Notes: generated by a model not told the origin, from the letters alone. Positions 22,231-31,907 are shown, numbered from the stretch's first letter. The stretch is DNA of 64,000 bases from Dactylonectria macrodidyma (GCA_020744425.1 JAGMUV010000024.1:868001-932000), one strand, 5' to 3'. Numbers and translations are program-made.

Positions 22231-22673
22231 GGTGATGGTGATTGTGGATGATGGGTGACGGTGGCGATGGATGATGGAGAGTGATGCTGTCAACTTGGTT
22301 GCGTGGGGCGGAGTGATTTCAGTTTGACTGTGGTTGACTTGAGAGCTGTTTACACTGTCGACCAATTTGGGACCAATCATATTGAGTTGATAACTGTTTG
22401 CGTCGGTGACCACTCGTCCTGTGTCAAGTTAACAATTGTCTGCACTGTAGACTTGACATTGGGCGACCAATCATTTTGAGTCGGCATCTGTTTGCACTGC
22501 CAACTAACGTTGTTTACCAATCATGTTCAGTTGACAGCTGTAAACACTCGGAACTCTTTGCGTCTCCCGTCTGCACGTGGCAGTAACTTGGAACTTGCTC
22601 GGTTTGACAGAGGGACGTTGTGTTTTTCAACTTCGACATCATCATCGCCATCACCATCACCATCACCATCACC
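22231..22673. promoter_or_regulatory. Bidirectional promoter with about five degenerate CCAAT/CAGCTG repeat units
   Basis: Between the head-to-head genes at 22230 (-) and 22674 (+). From about 22310 to 22560 a unit of about 40-55 bp recurs, with consensus ACCAATCAT..TTGAGTTGACAG followed by CTGTTTGCACTG; CCAAT occurs at about 22362, 22373, 22468 and 22517. 22281-22305 matches (inverted) the block before the 19393 gene, and 22565-22614 matches the core at 19157-19207. The leader of the plus gene is (CATCACC)-rich. Confidence 0.6.
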
Positions 22674-23213
22674 ATGTCATCAAACAACTTTGCCAACGAA
22701 GCCAACGCTGGCGGCAACCCATCGCAACCTGGCCGATACAATCGACGTAGACGTCGAAGCAATCAAAGTCGACAGCGATACAATCAACGGCGAAACGATC
22801 GACGGCGAAACAATCAACAGCGAAACAATCGACAGCCACATCATCAAGGGGCTGTCGGCCATCGCGGCCCAGTTACCAACACACCCGCAGTCACAGTCAC
22901 TACTACGAACCCTGCCCCCAGATCTGATGGCCCTGTTTCGAACAGTGGCTGCACCGGCTCTATGGGTGCACCCACAACTGCTCCTGACGCTGCCCCTGCC
23001 CCCAGAGACCACGCTCCCATAAATGTTCTACCAAGCACCTTCGTCAAAAGTTCAGAAGAGGCGGCTGCCTTCTTCAGTCTAGCCCAGGCTAGACTCGGCA
23101 CGACTGACGTTGGGATTATAGCCTTCAGGATCCCTATCAATCCTCCTCAGCAATGGCCCGTGAGAAGGCAAGTGGATTGGATGCAGTTGGTGCCCAACCT
23201 GCCCAAGCCCTGA
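22674..23213 (+). CDS. Arg/Asn-rich accessory protein (paralogous family member B, probably truncated)
   Basis: ATG 22674 starts MSSNNFANEANAGGNPSQ, resembling the starts at 19081 and 28454, then a low-complexity Arg/Asn/Gln block to about residue 58 and a Thr/Pro/Ala linker. The C-terminal module (SSEEAAAFF..AQ..TTDVGIIAFRIP...WPVRR) matches residues about 165-215 of the 17.4 kb protein. The ORF ends with TGA at 23211-23213 (179 aa), but in-frame protein-like sequence and a zinc-knuckle remnant continue beyond it, so the gene was probably longer. No catalytic motif. The basic region suggests nucleic-acid binding (inference). Confidence 0.6.
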   Translation: MSSNNFANEANAGGNPSQPGRYNRRRRRSNQSRQRYNQRRNDRRRNNQQRNNRQPHHQGAVGHRGPVTNTPAVTVTTTNPAPRSDGPVSNSGCTGSMGAPTTAPDAAPAPRDHAPINVLPSTFVKSSEEAAAFFSLAQARLGTTDVGIIAFRIPINPPQQWPVRRQVDWMQLVPNLPKP

Positions 23214-23474
23214 CCCTACGTCGACGAGGACTGCATTGGCGCTCTTTCCAACGTCTGTGATGCTTCACCCGCTGATGTTGATCGTCTCACTCGTCCTGCA
23301 GATGGCATTTGACTTGCTGACGAGGAACTTGGCTGTGGCAACTGTCATGGTCCAGGCCAGGTCGCAACGCCATCAACTCCTAGGAACCTTGTGAGAATGG
23401 CTAGACCCATGGCTGTGGCATTGGTAATAGCTCTGAACATCATTCTGGAGCATGAAGCTAACGGTGTTCTTTGA
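23214..23474 (+). pseudogene. Decayed zinc-knuckle 3' part of the 22674 gene
   Basis: Continues the frame of the 22674 gene past TGA (23211-23213) and a second TGA near 23309. It contains GCGNCHGPGQ, matching the first knuckle (CGNCHRQGH) of the 28454 protein, and in a shifted frame THGCGIGNSSEHH, matching that protein's IHGCGVCNSSVHP. Lost cysteines, two stops and a frameshift show that the second knuckle is dead. Confidence 0.55.
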
Positions 23475-24239
23475 CAAGATGGCTTCCCTTTCCACCTCAT
23501 CCGAAGTCAAATAACGCCTCTCCGACAGTCACGCTTCCGATCCTGTGTTTCCATGTTCGCAACTCCATGTACCAACACTGTTTCCCTCGGACACCCTCCA
23601 AAGAGGCCGCGCTCCCTTCAAAGACCTTCTTCTCCTCTGACGCTATCTCCTACAAACTGCCAGTTCCAACACGGACATCGTCATTCTCAGAGACCCTTGG
23701 CGACAAACCTCACCTTTCGACAAGAGTTCTCCTTCTTGGGACTGTTCTTCCTCGGAAATCGCCATCTCTTCTGACCCGGGATCTAAAGTACAAATATCAC
23801 CCCTCCTCAAAGACGAATCTAACCTTTATCTAGGAGCCTCCCTTCCACACACGATACTCGATAGCCAACCTTCCCTTGCCCCCCCCCCCCACCCGCCGCA
23901 ACTTTAGCACATTGCAGTCTCGACGAACACGGCAACATTTCTAATGTTCAGGGAATCGCCAGTCAATCAGTCGACTGCTACCCTTCCGCCATGTAATGCA
24001 GTATCATCTTCCACTCTGATTGTCGATTTTACAAACAACGCGGCAGGAGCCAAAAGCATGCTCAGGGACACAACCACCTCAATTAGCGCAAGGGAAATTG
24101 CATCTGGAGGCTTCGGATGGAGCATGACCATTAAGCAGGACGAAATCAGAGTTACATGGTTCACCAGTGGTTCAAAGAGTCTCAGGTTATTGTAGTGTCA
24201 TTAGGTAGTGCGTGTTCTAGGGCCATACAGACGAAGTTG
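23475..24239. other. Intergenic, no supported gene
   Basis: C/T-rich sequence with a C homopolymer at about 23879-23891. ORFs of 83-120 aa show no domain and are probably chance. It may include more decayed family sequence, but I cannot align it. Confidence 0.4.
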
Positions 24240-25711
24240 AGCAGCAGAATCACGAGTCCTGGCGATCAATTTATTTCTACTCCAACCACAATTGCAGTGA
24301 AAATCACCCCGATTCCAGCACCCGTTGATTGAATACGTAGTTCCTCCCGTTAAATTCTCGGCCGCGTCCATGTGAGTGTCACGCGACCAAGAAAATCACG
24401 AGGCAGTCGTCAGTCTTGAGGCCAGTAACTTTGAGGTCGCGTAACTCGAGGTTCTAAGGCGACAGTCAGACATGCCAGATCCAGTGCCTCTAGATTCGTG
24501 CCTTGCAACACAGCGACTGTAACTTACGGGAATGGTCGATATAATTATTGAATGGCTCGGAGCCACCAGTGTCGTGACGATGCCGTTGTTAAATAGGACG
24601 GTGTCCCGACGCTTCTTCAGTCAAGATCGGGTGTGCTCAGACGATGATCTGTTCAGGACATGCCAAACCAATCAGTTTGAACGTCGTCGGAAGGGGAGTC
24701 AATCCAATGTGACGAAACTTACCGTGTCGGGCCATTCATCAAATTACTGAGATCAGCAGCTGCAAAGTTCCCCGTCGCCGTCTCGGGAGCATAAAGGTCC
24801 ACTGGCATCGAAGAAGACGCGTAGAACAGCATGTACTCCCTTCTTCCAGAGTCTGCCAAGCTCAAGTTGTTGCCAACAAACGAGGGGTGTACCGATGCCA
24901 TGACGATTGGGCTACCATCGACGCCGTAAACCCGGAGGCAGTCCCGAGGAAGTAGCTCGTCTCGCATGCGAACAACCGCAACGAGGACGTACTGGCGAAG
25001 CACCACCTGGTCAGTCTCGTGCCAAACTGGCATCTCGCATGTGCGAAGCTGGGCGAGAGGATACGGCTCCGTGTCGCTGCTCGAGTAATGGACTCTGGCG
25101 AAAGAGGGGCTCCTGCTCACCAGGACACGTTCAAACTTAGAGAATATAACCGAGGGTGAAAAGTACTCTGTCATTGCATCTTGCAGGCTCTGTGCCCTAG
25201 AGCGACAGTCGATTCGGATGAGAGAAAACTCTGCCTTGTGGAGGCGTGTTTTCTCGGGCATCTAGTTCCACACAAGGGTGCTCTGGGGTCTCGTCAGGTT
25301 GTCCACATACGCCAGCCAGGTGGAGGATGACCAAAGAGTGTTGGCCATTATGTAGCTCTCAGCCAGATTGAGGAAGCTCAACTGTTCTTGATCCCCTAGG
25401 CATTGTATCTCGACCTTGAGCAGTGACACAAACTGCTTCTTGGCCTTGACGCGTCGTTCTTTGGTTTGGTCGTCCGAAGAGGAGGGGTCGAAGTCTTGTC
25501 ACGCGTAGATGGAGATGGGGTTCTCTTCGTCGTCCACATCCCACAGGTCAAAGAAAAGCGAACGCGTGTGTCGAATCACCTGGACGAGGCAATCAATGCC
25601 GCTGGTCTCGGCACCGACGAGCGATTCGGGGTATGCGATGAGCGGTTCTTTGCGCAGTTTGCTCTTGACGGCATGATGGGTTTTGCAGATGGTTCGGAGG
25701 TCGTCCTCCAT
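24240..25711 (-). pseudogene. Multi-stop decayed accessory gene
   Basis: From ATG 25711 one frame stays protein-like for about 330 codons despite TGA at 25499-25501 and TAG at 25262-25264. It then meets a good donor (GTAAGT at about 24721); a plausible exon follows with another in-frame TGA, and after a further intron an exon coding VTGLKTDDCLVIFLVA, again closed by TGA. The coherent composition across four stops and matching splice sites argues for a once intact gene of more than 350 aa. A related relic lies at 30372-30532. No domain recognised. The 5' end faces the 25935 gene across 223 bp. Confidence 0.55.
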
Positions 25712-25934
25712 GTTTGCGTAGGTTGGTGTTCTTGTTTGAAGCCAGCGTGCTGAAGAGGTACAATAGATGTAATTTAGGAGAAGATGGAAGAATCTGTGAA
25801 GAGCTGGGAGAAAGCTGAGGTGACAGTTGGTGACAGTTGCCATGACATGAATCACCCGCACAACCACAACAACGCCACGCCATCAACCTGCACGACCATG
25901 AACAACCACAACTTCGAATCATTACACAGTAAAT

Positions 25935-28067
25935 ATGGCACCCCAACAGATCTCCCCTCTATGGCAGCCCTTGCTTGATGACATTGTCGAATGGGCAAAG
26001 CCTAACCCCATCGACACTCCCGACTTCAAACTGGGATCCATCCAAGGTCGAGCTGGGGACGACATCAGCATCTCAATCCCCTTTGCCATCTGGGCCGCCC
26101 TCTCCCGTTCCAACCCCGACATGCTCGTTATACACTCCCTGCCTCAATTGATTGCAAAGCCCGTCTTCGACAAGCGCGAACAATGGGATACAAACCCTAG
26201 CAAGTTTGGCCTGTCGACGTTCGAGTTCAGCGCCTTGCTGCAGGTGCTCAAACAAAACACCGCACCGCCTGAGGAGTCGCTTCAGCCTGCTGGATGGCAG
26301 AACTACGTTCTGCCAACCCAGGTCTTGATCATTCTCGATATCGACAACGACGTGTCTGTCGAGCTGGCTTTAGTCGTTGCCGCTGCGCTGACATGGTGTT
26401 GTGGGACTACTGGGGACGCTGGTCGAGCAGCGGTCTCTCAAGCAGCACCCGCCCGCCAAGCATCTACCAGACTGCTGACTCTGTCATCGCAGCCTCTTCA
26501 TCCTCTCCTCCGAAGCTTTTTGAAAGTATTTGCCGAAGACATCCGTCACTTTACCCTCCCACCTCTGCGTGTGGTAAGATACAACAACGTCGACTCCAGC
26601 AAATCAGCCATGACGGCCCTGATCGAAACCGTTCAACGACTGCCTACGGGCGCATCGCACACCGTGATTTGCTTTAACCCCGACGTCGACGTCCCTGAGG
26701 GATGGGAGGAAATCGAAGAGGAGTACCTTTACTACTGGTTGTGGCATGCGGACGGCCACCATCGCCGAATCTTGTTCCTCTCTCAAGAGCAACCCAAGTT
26801 CGGCAGGTTGACTGGATCCGACTATATGCACCTGGTCATCGGCAATACGCGCCGCAGGGCTATCTTCGATCGCCGGACGACCCAAGCTGTCCAAGCCGAC
26901 CTTTTGTTGAGTAATTCTGAGCTCGCTCGGCAACGCGAGTGGGTCGACTTCTTTGACATCGACGAGTCCAGTATATACGTCTATCAAGACGAACCGGCAA
27001 GAACAGCCATTCCGTACCAACCAGCAAACGCAGCCAGCAGTGGGATGGCAGCCTTCTTTGTCGGCTTAGTCGACTTTCCACATTGGCACCCAGGTGCTCT
27101 TCTCTGGGCCTTCGACGCCGTGGGACAGACTGATCCTGACGCTCGGATCGAGGTCGAACGACAGCTTCACCAGCGACAACTCTTGACGTTCAACTGGCCC
27201 TTGAGGTTAGTTCGGCTTGCCCAGGGACTCGGAGCAGCGACGCGCCTCTTGCATTGCCTTCTACCCCCGGTGGACTACAACGAACGTCTTGCCCACTTTA
27301 TGGCAAGTCCGTCGATGACCGACCGTGTCACCCTCGTCAAGGCCCAAGTGGCGGCGGCACTAACCTTTAGCCTCGACAAACTCGTGGATGACTTCGAACC
27401 TACACTCGGCCAGGTCATGGCCGCAGGATCACGGGGGCTGACCAGCCACATATGCCAATTAGGCACCATATGGATGCTAGTTGCCCTTGTTGTAAAGGCC
27501 TTACACATAGTTGACACTACTGACGACTTCGTGGATATGAGACCAAGCTCCGTGACGCTAGTCGACGGGTCACTCGACATCATGGTGAACCCGGGAGCAC
27601 ATCAGGTGCGACAGCTCACCTTGAGCCTGGGGGATACATACGTCCGGTGCAATGTGCCGATGGCCCCAATGAGCTGGGTCGAGGGTGACGCCATCGACCA
27701 AGACGAATTGGACAATCTCTACCGCGACCTCCTCATGGCCTTTGGCCATCAAATTGCCATTTGCAGATTGACTGAAAACGGCATTGTGCAAATGATTGAC
27801 CTCGCCTCCCGCCAACCTCTACATCTTACAACATTCGCCTGGTCCATGATCGATTGGCACTACATCAGCGCCTCGAGCGACAACGGCGTGTTTATCGGAG
27901 TCTACACTTCTGCACACCGAGAGTCCGCCAGCAGTCTCTTTTGTATCGAAGATTGGACCTGGATACCAGGGCGCATCGTGGAGGAGTGGATTGCGTGGAT
28001 TCGCATCAGATCCTTGCGCGAACTAAGAGGAGTGTACCCTGTTCACGCGAATGAAGGAGAGATTTAG
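25935..28067 (+). CDS. Large accessory protein with faint DEAH-helicase-like features (710 aa)
   Basis: The longest intact gene of the accessory block: a single exon, ATG 25935, 710 aa, no signal peptide. Segments such as VLIILDIDNDVSVELALVVA (about residues 130-150), a TRRRAIFDRRT...SNSELARQREW stretch (about 300-335) and the order of hydrophobic blocks recall the core and C-terminal parts of DEAH-type SF2 helicases, but no Walker A (GKT/S) and no clear DExH is visible, so an active ATPase is unlikely. This resemblance is inference. The C-terminal third is Trp-rich. It is divergent from the decayed gene at 25711 and lies just before the zinc-knuckle gene. Confidence 0.7.
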   Translation: MAPQQISPLWQPLLDDIVEWAKPNPIDTPDFKLGSIQGRAGDDISISIPFAIWAALSRSNPDMLVIHSLPQLIAKPVFDKREQWDTNPSKFGLSTFEFSALLQVLKQNTAPPEESLQPAGWQNYVLPTQVLIILDIDNDVSVELALVVAAALTWCCGTTGDAGRAAVSQAAPARQASTRLLTLSSQPLHPLLRSFLKVFAEDIRHFTLPPLRVVRYNNVDSSKSAMTALIETVQRLPTGASHTVICFNPDVDVPEGWEEIEEEYLYYWLWHADGHHRRILFLSQEQPKFGRLTGSDYMHLVIGNTRRRAIFDRRTTQAVQADLLLSNSELARQREWVDFFDIDESSIYVYQDEPARTAIPYQPANAASSGMAAFFVGLVDFPHWHPGALLWAFDAVGQTDPDARIEVERQLHQRQLLTFNWPLRLVRLAQGLGAATRLLHCLLPPVDYNERLAHFMASPSMTDRVTLVKAQVAAALTFSLDKLVDDFEPTLGQVMAAGSRGLTSHICQLGTIWMLVALVVKALHIVDTTDDFVDMRPSSVTLVDGSLDIMVNPGAHQVRQLTLSLGDTYVRCNVPMAPMSWVEGDAIDQDELDNLYRDLLMAFGHQIAICRLTENGIVQMIDLASRQPLHLTTFAWSMIDWHYISASSDNGVFIGVYTSAHRESASSLFCIEDWTWIPGRIVEEWIAWIRIRSLRELRGVYPVHANEGEI

Positions 28068-28299
28068 GTTGATATCCAGGGGCTGAAGAGGACGGCGGAG
28101 AGGTGGAAGCTGTCGAATTGTTGGACATAGAGTTGACGGACTACGTAGATACCTGTCCGCTTCATCAATATAGAGTTCCTGGCGCAAAGGGCAAACAGAA
28201 CAGTTTCCTGTTCTTCATCTGGTCACAATATGCGCATTTCCAACACCTAATGATGGTTTCACGGTTGGGTGTCGAGGGACAATGCAGCCTCTGGCGTGC

Positions 28300-28453
28300 G
28301 GCACATTTTGACGCTTGTTGAGTTAATAGCTGTATGCAGCTGTACCTAGCTGTTTGCACCTTTGCGCGTGGTAGAATTCCTTGGAACTTGCACGATTTGC
28401 CGCAGCAAACTTGCTCTTTTCTCCTAACTTCAAACCTCAACACCATCATCACC
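28300..28453 (+). promoter_or_regulatory. Promoter of zinc-knuckle gene with three AGCTGT motifs at 10-bp spacing
   Basis: AGCTGT begins at 28328, 28338 and 28348, exactly one helical turn apart, followed by TTTGCAC. 28355-28405 (CGTGGTAGAATTCC..TTGGAACTTGCACG) matches the core before the genes at 19081 and 22674. The leader ends in CACCATCATCACC directly before ATG. Confidence 0.6.
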
Positions 28454-29221
28454 ATGCCGTCAACCAATCGCGACGATCAAACCAACGCTGGTGACGACCC
28501 AACACGGCGTCGACACCGGCGTCCACGTCGAAATCGATTGCCTATCCCTCAAAGGCAAGTCGACTACTGGCGGGAGCTCGCAGGACCTCCCGCCACCGAC
28601 ACTGCGCGCCACAGCACTGAGGACGTTCCGGTGCTGGACGGAGAGCAAGGTGTCTGTGGCAACTGCCACCGTCAAGGCCACAAGGTCATCGACTGCTGGA
28701 GACCTCGCAAGGACGGCTTGATCCATGGCTGCGGCGTTTGCAACAGCTCTGTTCACCCGACGAGGAAGTGCTCCCAGTTCCCAACTCAGATTGGTGATCA
28801 AGTCGAGCTGCTCGTCAACAAGCGTGCCAGACTTCCTCCTCTGGCAACCCCAGATTGGTATCCGATCCTGTATGAGTTTATGCATGGAGCGGTACAAGTC
28901 CCACCTCCAGACCGGCTGCCTTGGTCTGAGGAATATTCCAAGTCACAGGCAAGTGATGAATCCACCCTTGATTACCTGCAGCACAATCTGCGGGAAAACG
29001 AGGCATTTATTGATCGAAATGTCTCGGATTGGGCGGCTGCTCAAAACTACTTTGAAGGTATGCCTCCCGTGTACAAGATGGCTCTCCTGGCTGAGGAGGG
29101 CTTGACGGAGCTCTCGCATTACCGGCCTTCATTGTCTTATGGGCGAGATTTCACCAACCTCGAGCGGGAGACGATCCTTGTCGCCAAGCGCGTGGTGATG
29201 AAGGATTTGCAGCGCTCTTGA
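28454..29221 (+). CDS. Double CCHC zinc-knuckle protein (paralogous family member C)
   Basis: A single exon of 255 aa. The start MPSTNRDDQTNAGDDPTRRR parallels the 19081 and 22674 genes. After the Arg-rich tract, two perfect CX2CX4HX4C zinc knuckles stand in tandem (CGNCHRQGHKVIDC, then CGVCNSSVHPTRKC), the arrangement used for single-stranded nucleic-acid binding in RNA-processing and retroelement Gag proteins. The remaining 150 residues are helical without known domain. No gag, protease or reverse transcriptase signature is adjacent, so a host-type or domesticated RNA-binding role is as likely as a retroelement origin. It appears intact. Confidence 0.75.
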   Translation: MPSTNRDDQTNAGDDPTRRRHRRPRRNRLPIPQRQVDYWRELAGPPATDTARHSTEDVPVLDGEQGVCGNCHRQGHKVIDCWRPRKDGLIHGCGVCNSSVHPTRKCSQFPTQIGDQVELLVNKRARLPPLATPDWYPILYEFMHGAVQVPPPDRLPWSEEYSKSQASDESTLDYLQHNLRENEAFIDRNVSDWAAAQNYFEGMPPVYKMALLAEEGLTELSHYRPSLSYGRDFTNLERETILVAKRVVMKDLQRS

Positions 29222-29578
29222 TCATTTAAGAGATGAGTGGCTAGGAAGGATTTGAACATCCACTGGCCCTTACACTGTCCGTTGAGCACTGCTCTTAGAT
29301 CTGATTCCGTTACTACCCCATGAGCAATACTCTGGGGCGCCCTGCTCTTGTTATTGCCGTCTCAAGGCGCATCACTTTGAGGCGAAGAATGTTTTTACCA
29401 CCCCTGAATCTTCAGGGTGATTGTTCGTGCTGAGGCCTTTCATCGACCGGTCCTGAATCAACCAGGAGACGAAACCCCAGGTATGTGAGTACAGATTTTG
29501 TCAAAGACAATGACTGACTTCACATGAAAGATGCGTCCTCTAAAAAACCACGAGGGTGAGAGATGACTGCCTCTGGGG
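29222..29578. other. Intergenic, no supported gene
   Basis: No ORF of note. A short stretch at about 29232-29260 resembles a tRNA T-arm on the minus strand but does not fold as a tRNA. Confidence 0.45.
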
Positions 29579-29825
29579 TGCGAGACTACAAAATTTCGAC
29601 CACAACGTCTGCTCAAAGCGTGAGACTACAACATTTCGATCCCGACATCTGCTCGGGGCACAAGAGTACAACATTGCGAACACTACGGCAGTTCGAGGCG
29701 TGAGACAACAGCATTTTAATTATCACACCTTCGACCACCGCATCTGCTGAAGGCCTGAGACCACAAATATTCCGCCGCGCCTGCCCTAGATCACGACTGT
29801 CTCAAGGCTTGAGGCTGAAAATATT
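29579..29825. repeat. Degenerate tandem repeat, about five units of 38-55 bp
   Basis: Units begin near 29579, 29619, 29660, 29698 and 29753, with a partial sixth at 29808. The shared pattern is CGTGAGACTACAACATTTCG followed by ACCACGACATCTGCTCAAGG, with substitutions and length changes. A few in-frame short ORFs across it are by-products. Old minisatellite-like array of unknown role. Confidence 0.6.
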
Positions 29826-30371
29826 ATGTCACTCGGTGGAATATTTAGACGTCAGTGACACTCGCTCCACTTACCTGGCTTAGACTGATGGATATGCGAC
29901 AGACAAACCACGTTCGGCCACTTCTCCTTCGGCAAACCCACGCGTACTGCAATCAGAATCAGAATGGCCCAATCTTTTCTTTCATCTCGAACTCCATCAG
30001 CAGCAAACCGGCCTCAGGGGACCGAACATCTTCGATCATACGTCTCACATACACCGTGTCTACTTGCGGAGCCTTCGTCCAGTCTTCATCCGGCTGGTGT
30101 CGGAGGTCTTGAGACGCGAGACTTTCAGCGAGCCTTGGCCACAGTCAACATGTCCATTCTCGAACAATTGCCAAGCATTCGGTAGGTAAGATGGGACTCC
30201 GCTTCGGATCAATCAAGCTAACATCTTACTTCGGAATCCAGATACATACCTGCAATCAGTCGACTTCAGGAACCAGCGATCGACGCGATGGTGGGTCGCA
30301 GTTGTAATGTGGCTGCTGCAAGGTATGACTTCATCGCCGCTAGATTTGACATGACTGACCGCATCTCAAGG

Positions 30372-30532
30372 AGACCTCTACCGACTCGCAAGTGCGGCGC
30401 CTGAATGTCACTGACTCCAAAGCTGACGACCGCCTGGCAATTTTCTTGACGACTAGAAACGCACACGGTTAGAACTTTGACGGGAGGAACGACCCTTTCA
30501 GTCAACCGGCCCTGGCATTAGGCAAAGGTTAA
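30372..30532 (+). pseudogene. Relic paralogous to the 24.2-25.7 kb decayed gene
   Basis: The frame reads VTDSKADDRLAIFLTTRNAH, then TAG, then NFDGRNDPFSQP and TAA. This aligns with VTGLKTDDCLVIFLVA, stop, HSHG...EFNGRNYVFNQ on the minus strand at about 24330-24430. Upstream (29.85-30.36 kb) I see no continuous frame. Confidence 0.5.
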
Positions 30533-30858
30533 CCTTGGGTCATAGTTTTCGAGTTCCCTAGTCATGATTTTTAATACACTTGTTTCTGCAACACAACGTC
30601 TCCTACGCAGCGTGCACCCGGGTGTGATCAAGTTCACCGTCGTCAGGACAATAGGCGTCGACGGGCGATAACCGAGCCAACACAAACTCCACGCAGAGGG
30701 GGGATTTGGATTAGGTGACAAGGGGCGACAAGGCTCTGGACGACCCTTTAGCATTGTGTAGGCTGGCTACATCTGTACCTAAGACTAGACTAGAGAAGAT
30801 ACCCGCGACCGCTTTACACCGCGGTACCCAAATATTGACAAAGAATCTCCTTGTCTGT

Positions 30859-31907
30859 CTAGCGGCGGGCTCCCCCCATTGTCACATCCTCAGGGTCAGT
30901 CGAGGTACCTGGGGGGGAGGGCACACAAGACGAGTACGTTTCGAAGACTTCAGGAACCCACTGGAAGAGGTCAGTCTCCTCCAGGGTGACTCTATTATCA
31001 AGCAGAATATTATAAAGGCCGTCCTTGAAGTCCTTGAGCGCCACGCGCCACGTAAGCCAGCCGACGTCCTCACGCTCCAGGCGCAACGCCTGCGACCGTT
31101 TCTAACGGTCGTGGGCGACAGTACCCTATGCCGAGGGCGATAGGTCAGCGAAGAACAAGCGAATCAATGGACAATGAACGTACGGCGTAGTAATCGGGGG
31201 CGGGATACCGGGCGGCTAGTAGGCGGTGTCGCTCTACAATGTACATTCGGTAGTTGAAGATCCTCTGTGAGAAACATTAGCGAGGCATACGGGAGCCATG
31301 AAGAAGAACTAACCTCCGCGGACTTCTGTGGCCCAGTCAGGCCATAATCATGGCGGTACGCGGTATTCACGACCAAGAACGCTTCACCCAAAGTGACGGC
31401 AAGGTCCACGAGACGAGTGCGGCTAATGCGCCTGAAAATATGAGAATACACATCCCCCATCTCGACCGGCATCTCGCCGTTCTCATCTTCAACAAAACTA
31501 TCGAGGAGTTCGGCATGGATGAGACCATTGACATAAGCCAGCAGCTTGTTTAGGTCCTGGACGTTTCCTTCCAGGCCAACGGGAGGACTAGGCACTTGAG
31601 ATTAGCAATGAAGGGGCGAGCAAGAAGTAAGCATATCAAAGCCGAAGCAAAGAAATGATACTCACATAGAGCACTTTTTTCCATGCTCCTGGCACTGCCG
31701 GCAACGGGTCGACGAACGGTCGGCGAAGAAGCACTCAATGAACGTGAGTTCAACAGGGCCACCGTCAGGTGGCGCCGAGTTGAGGGCCTCACGGGACTGG
31801 CGCAGGGCCACCTTGAAACAATGAGTGCACCAGTTACCGCCCGCAGGGATCGGGTGTTCTCGGGTAAGCAGACGGGAAGCCGCCATTGGGGGGTGCCAGA
31901 GCGACAT
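30859..31907 (-). CDS. Cys-motif fungal hypothetical protein (279 aa)
   Basis: Four exons (31907-31666, 31587-31314, 31264-31184, 31101-30859) with introns of 78, 49 and 82 nt. The N-terminal part has paired CxxC motifs (GGNWCTHCFK and CRQCQEHGKKC, about residues 25-79) that could bind one zinc, as seen in uncharacterised fungal proteins. The remainder is helical. The last intron needs the CGTTAG acceptor at 31102; using the nearer ATAG instead would put a TAG in frame a few codons later and truncate the protein. Starts at 31907 or 31886 are both possible. Nuclear or cytosolic; function unknown. Confidence 0.65.

Noticed and set aside
29232..29310. Possible tRNA on the minus strand (GTTCAAATCC)
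   Set aside because: T-stem mismatched, no D-arm or acceptor stem closes; not a tRNA.
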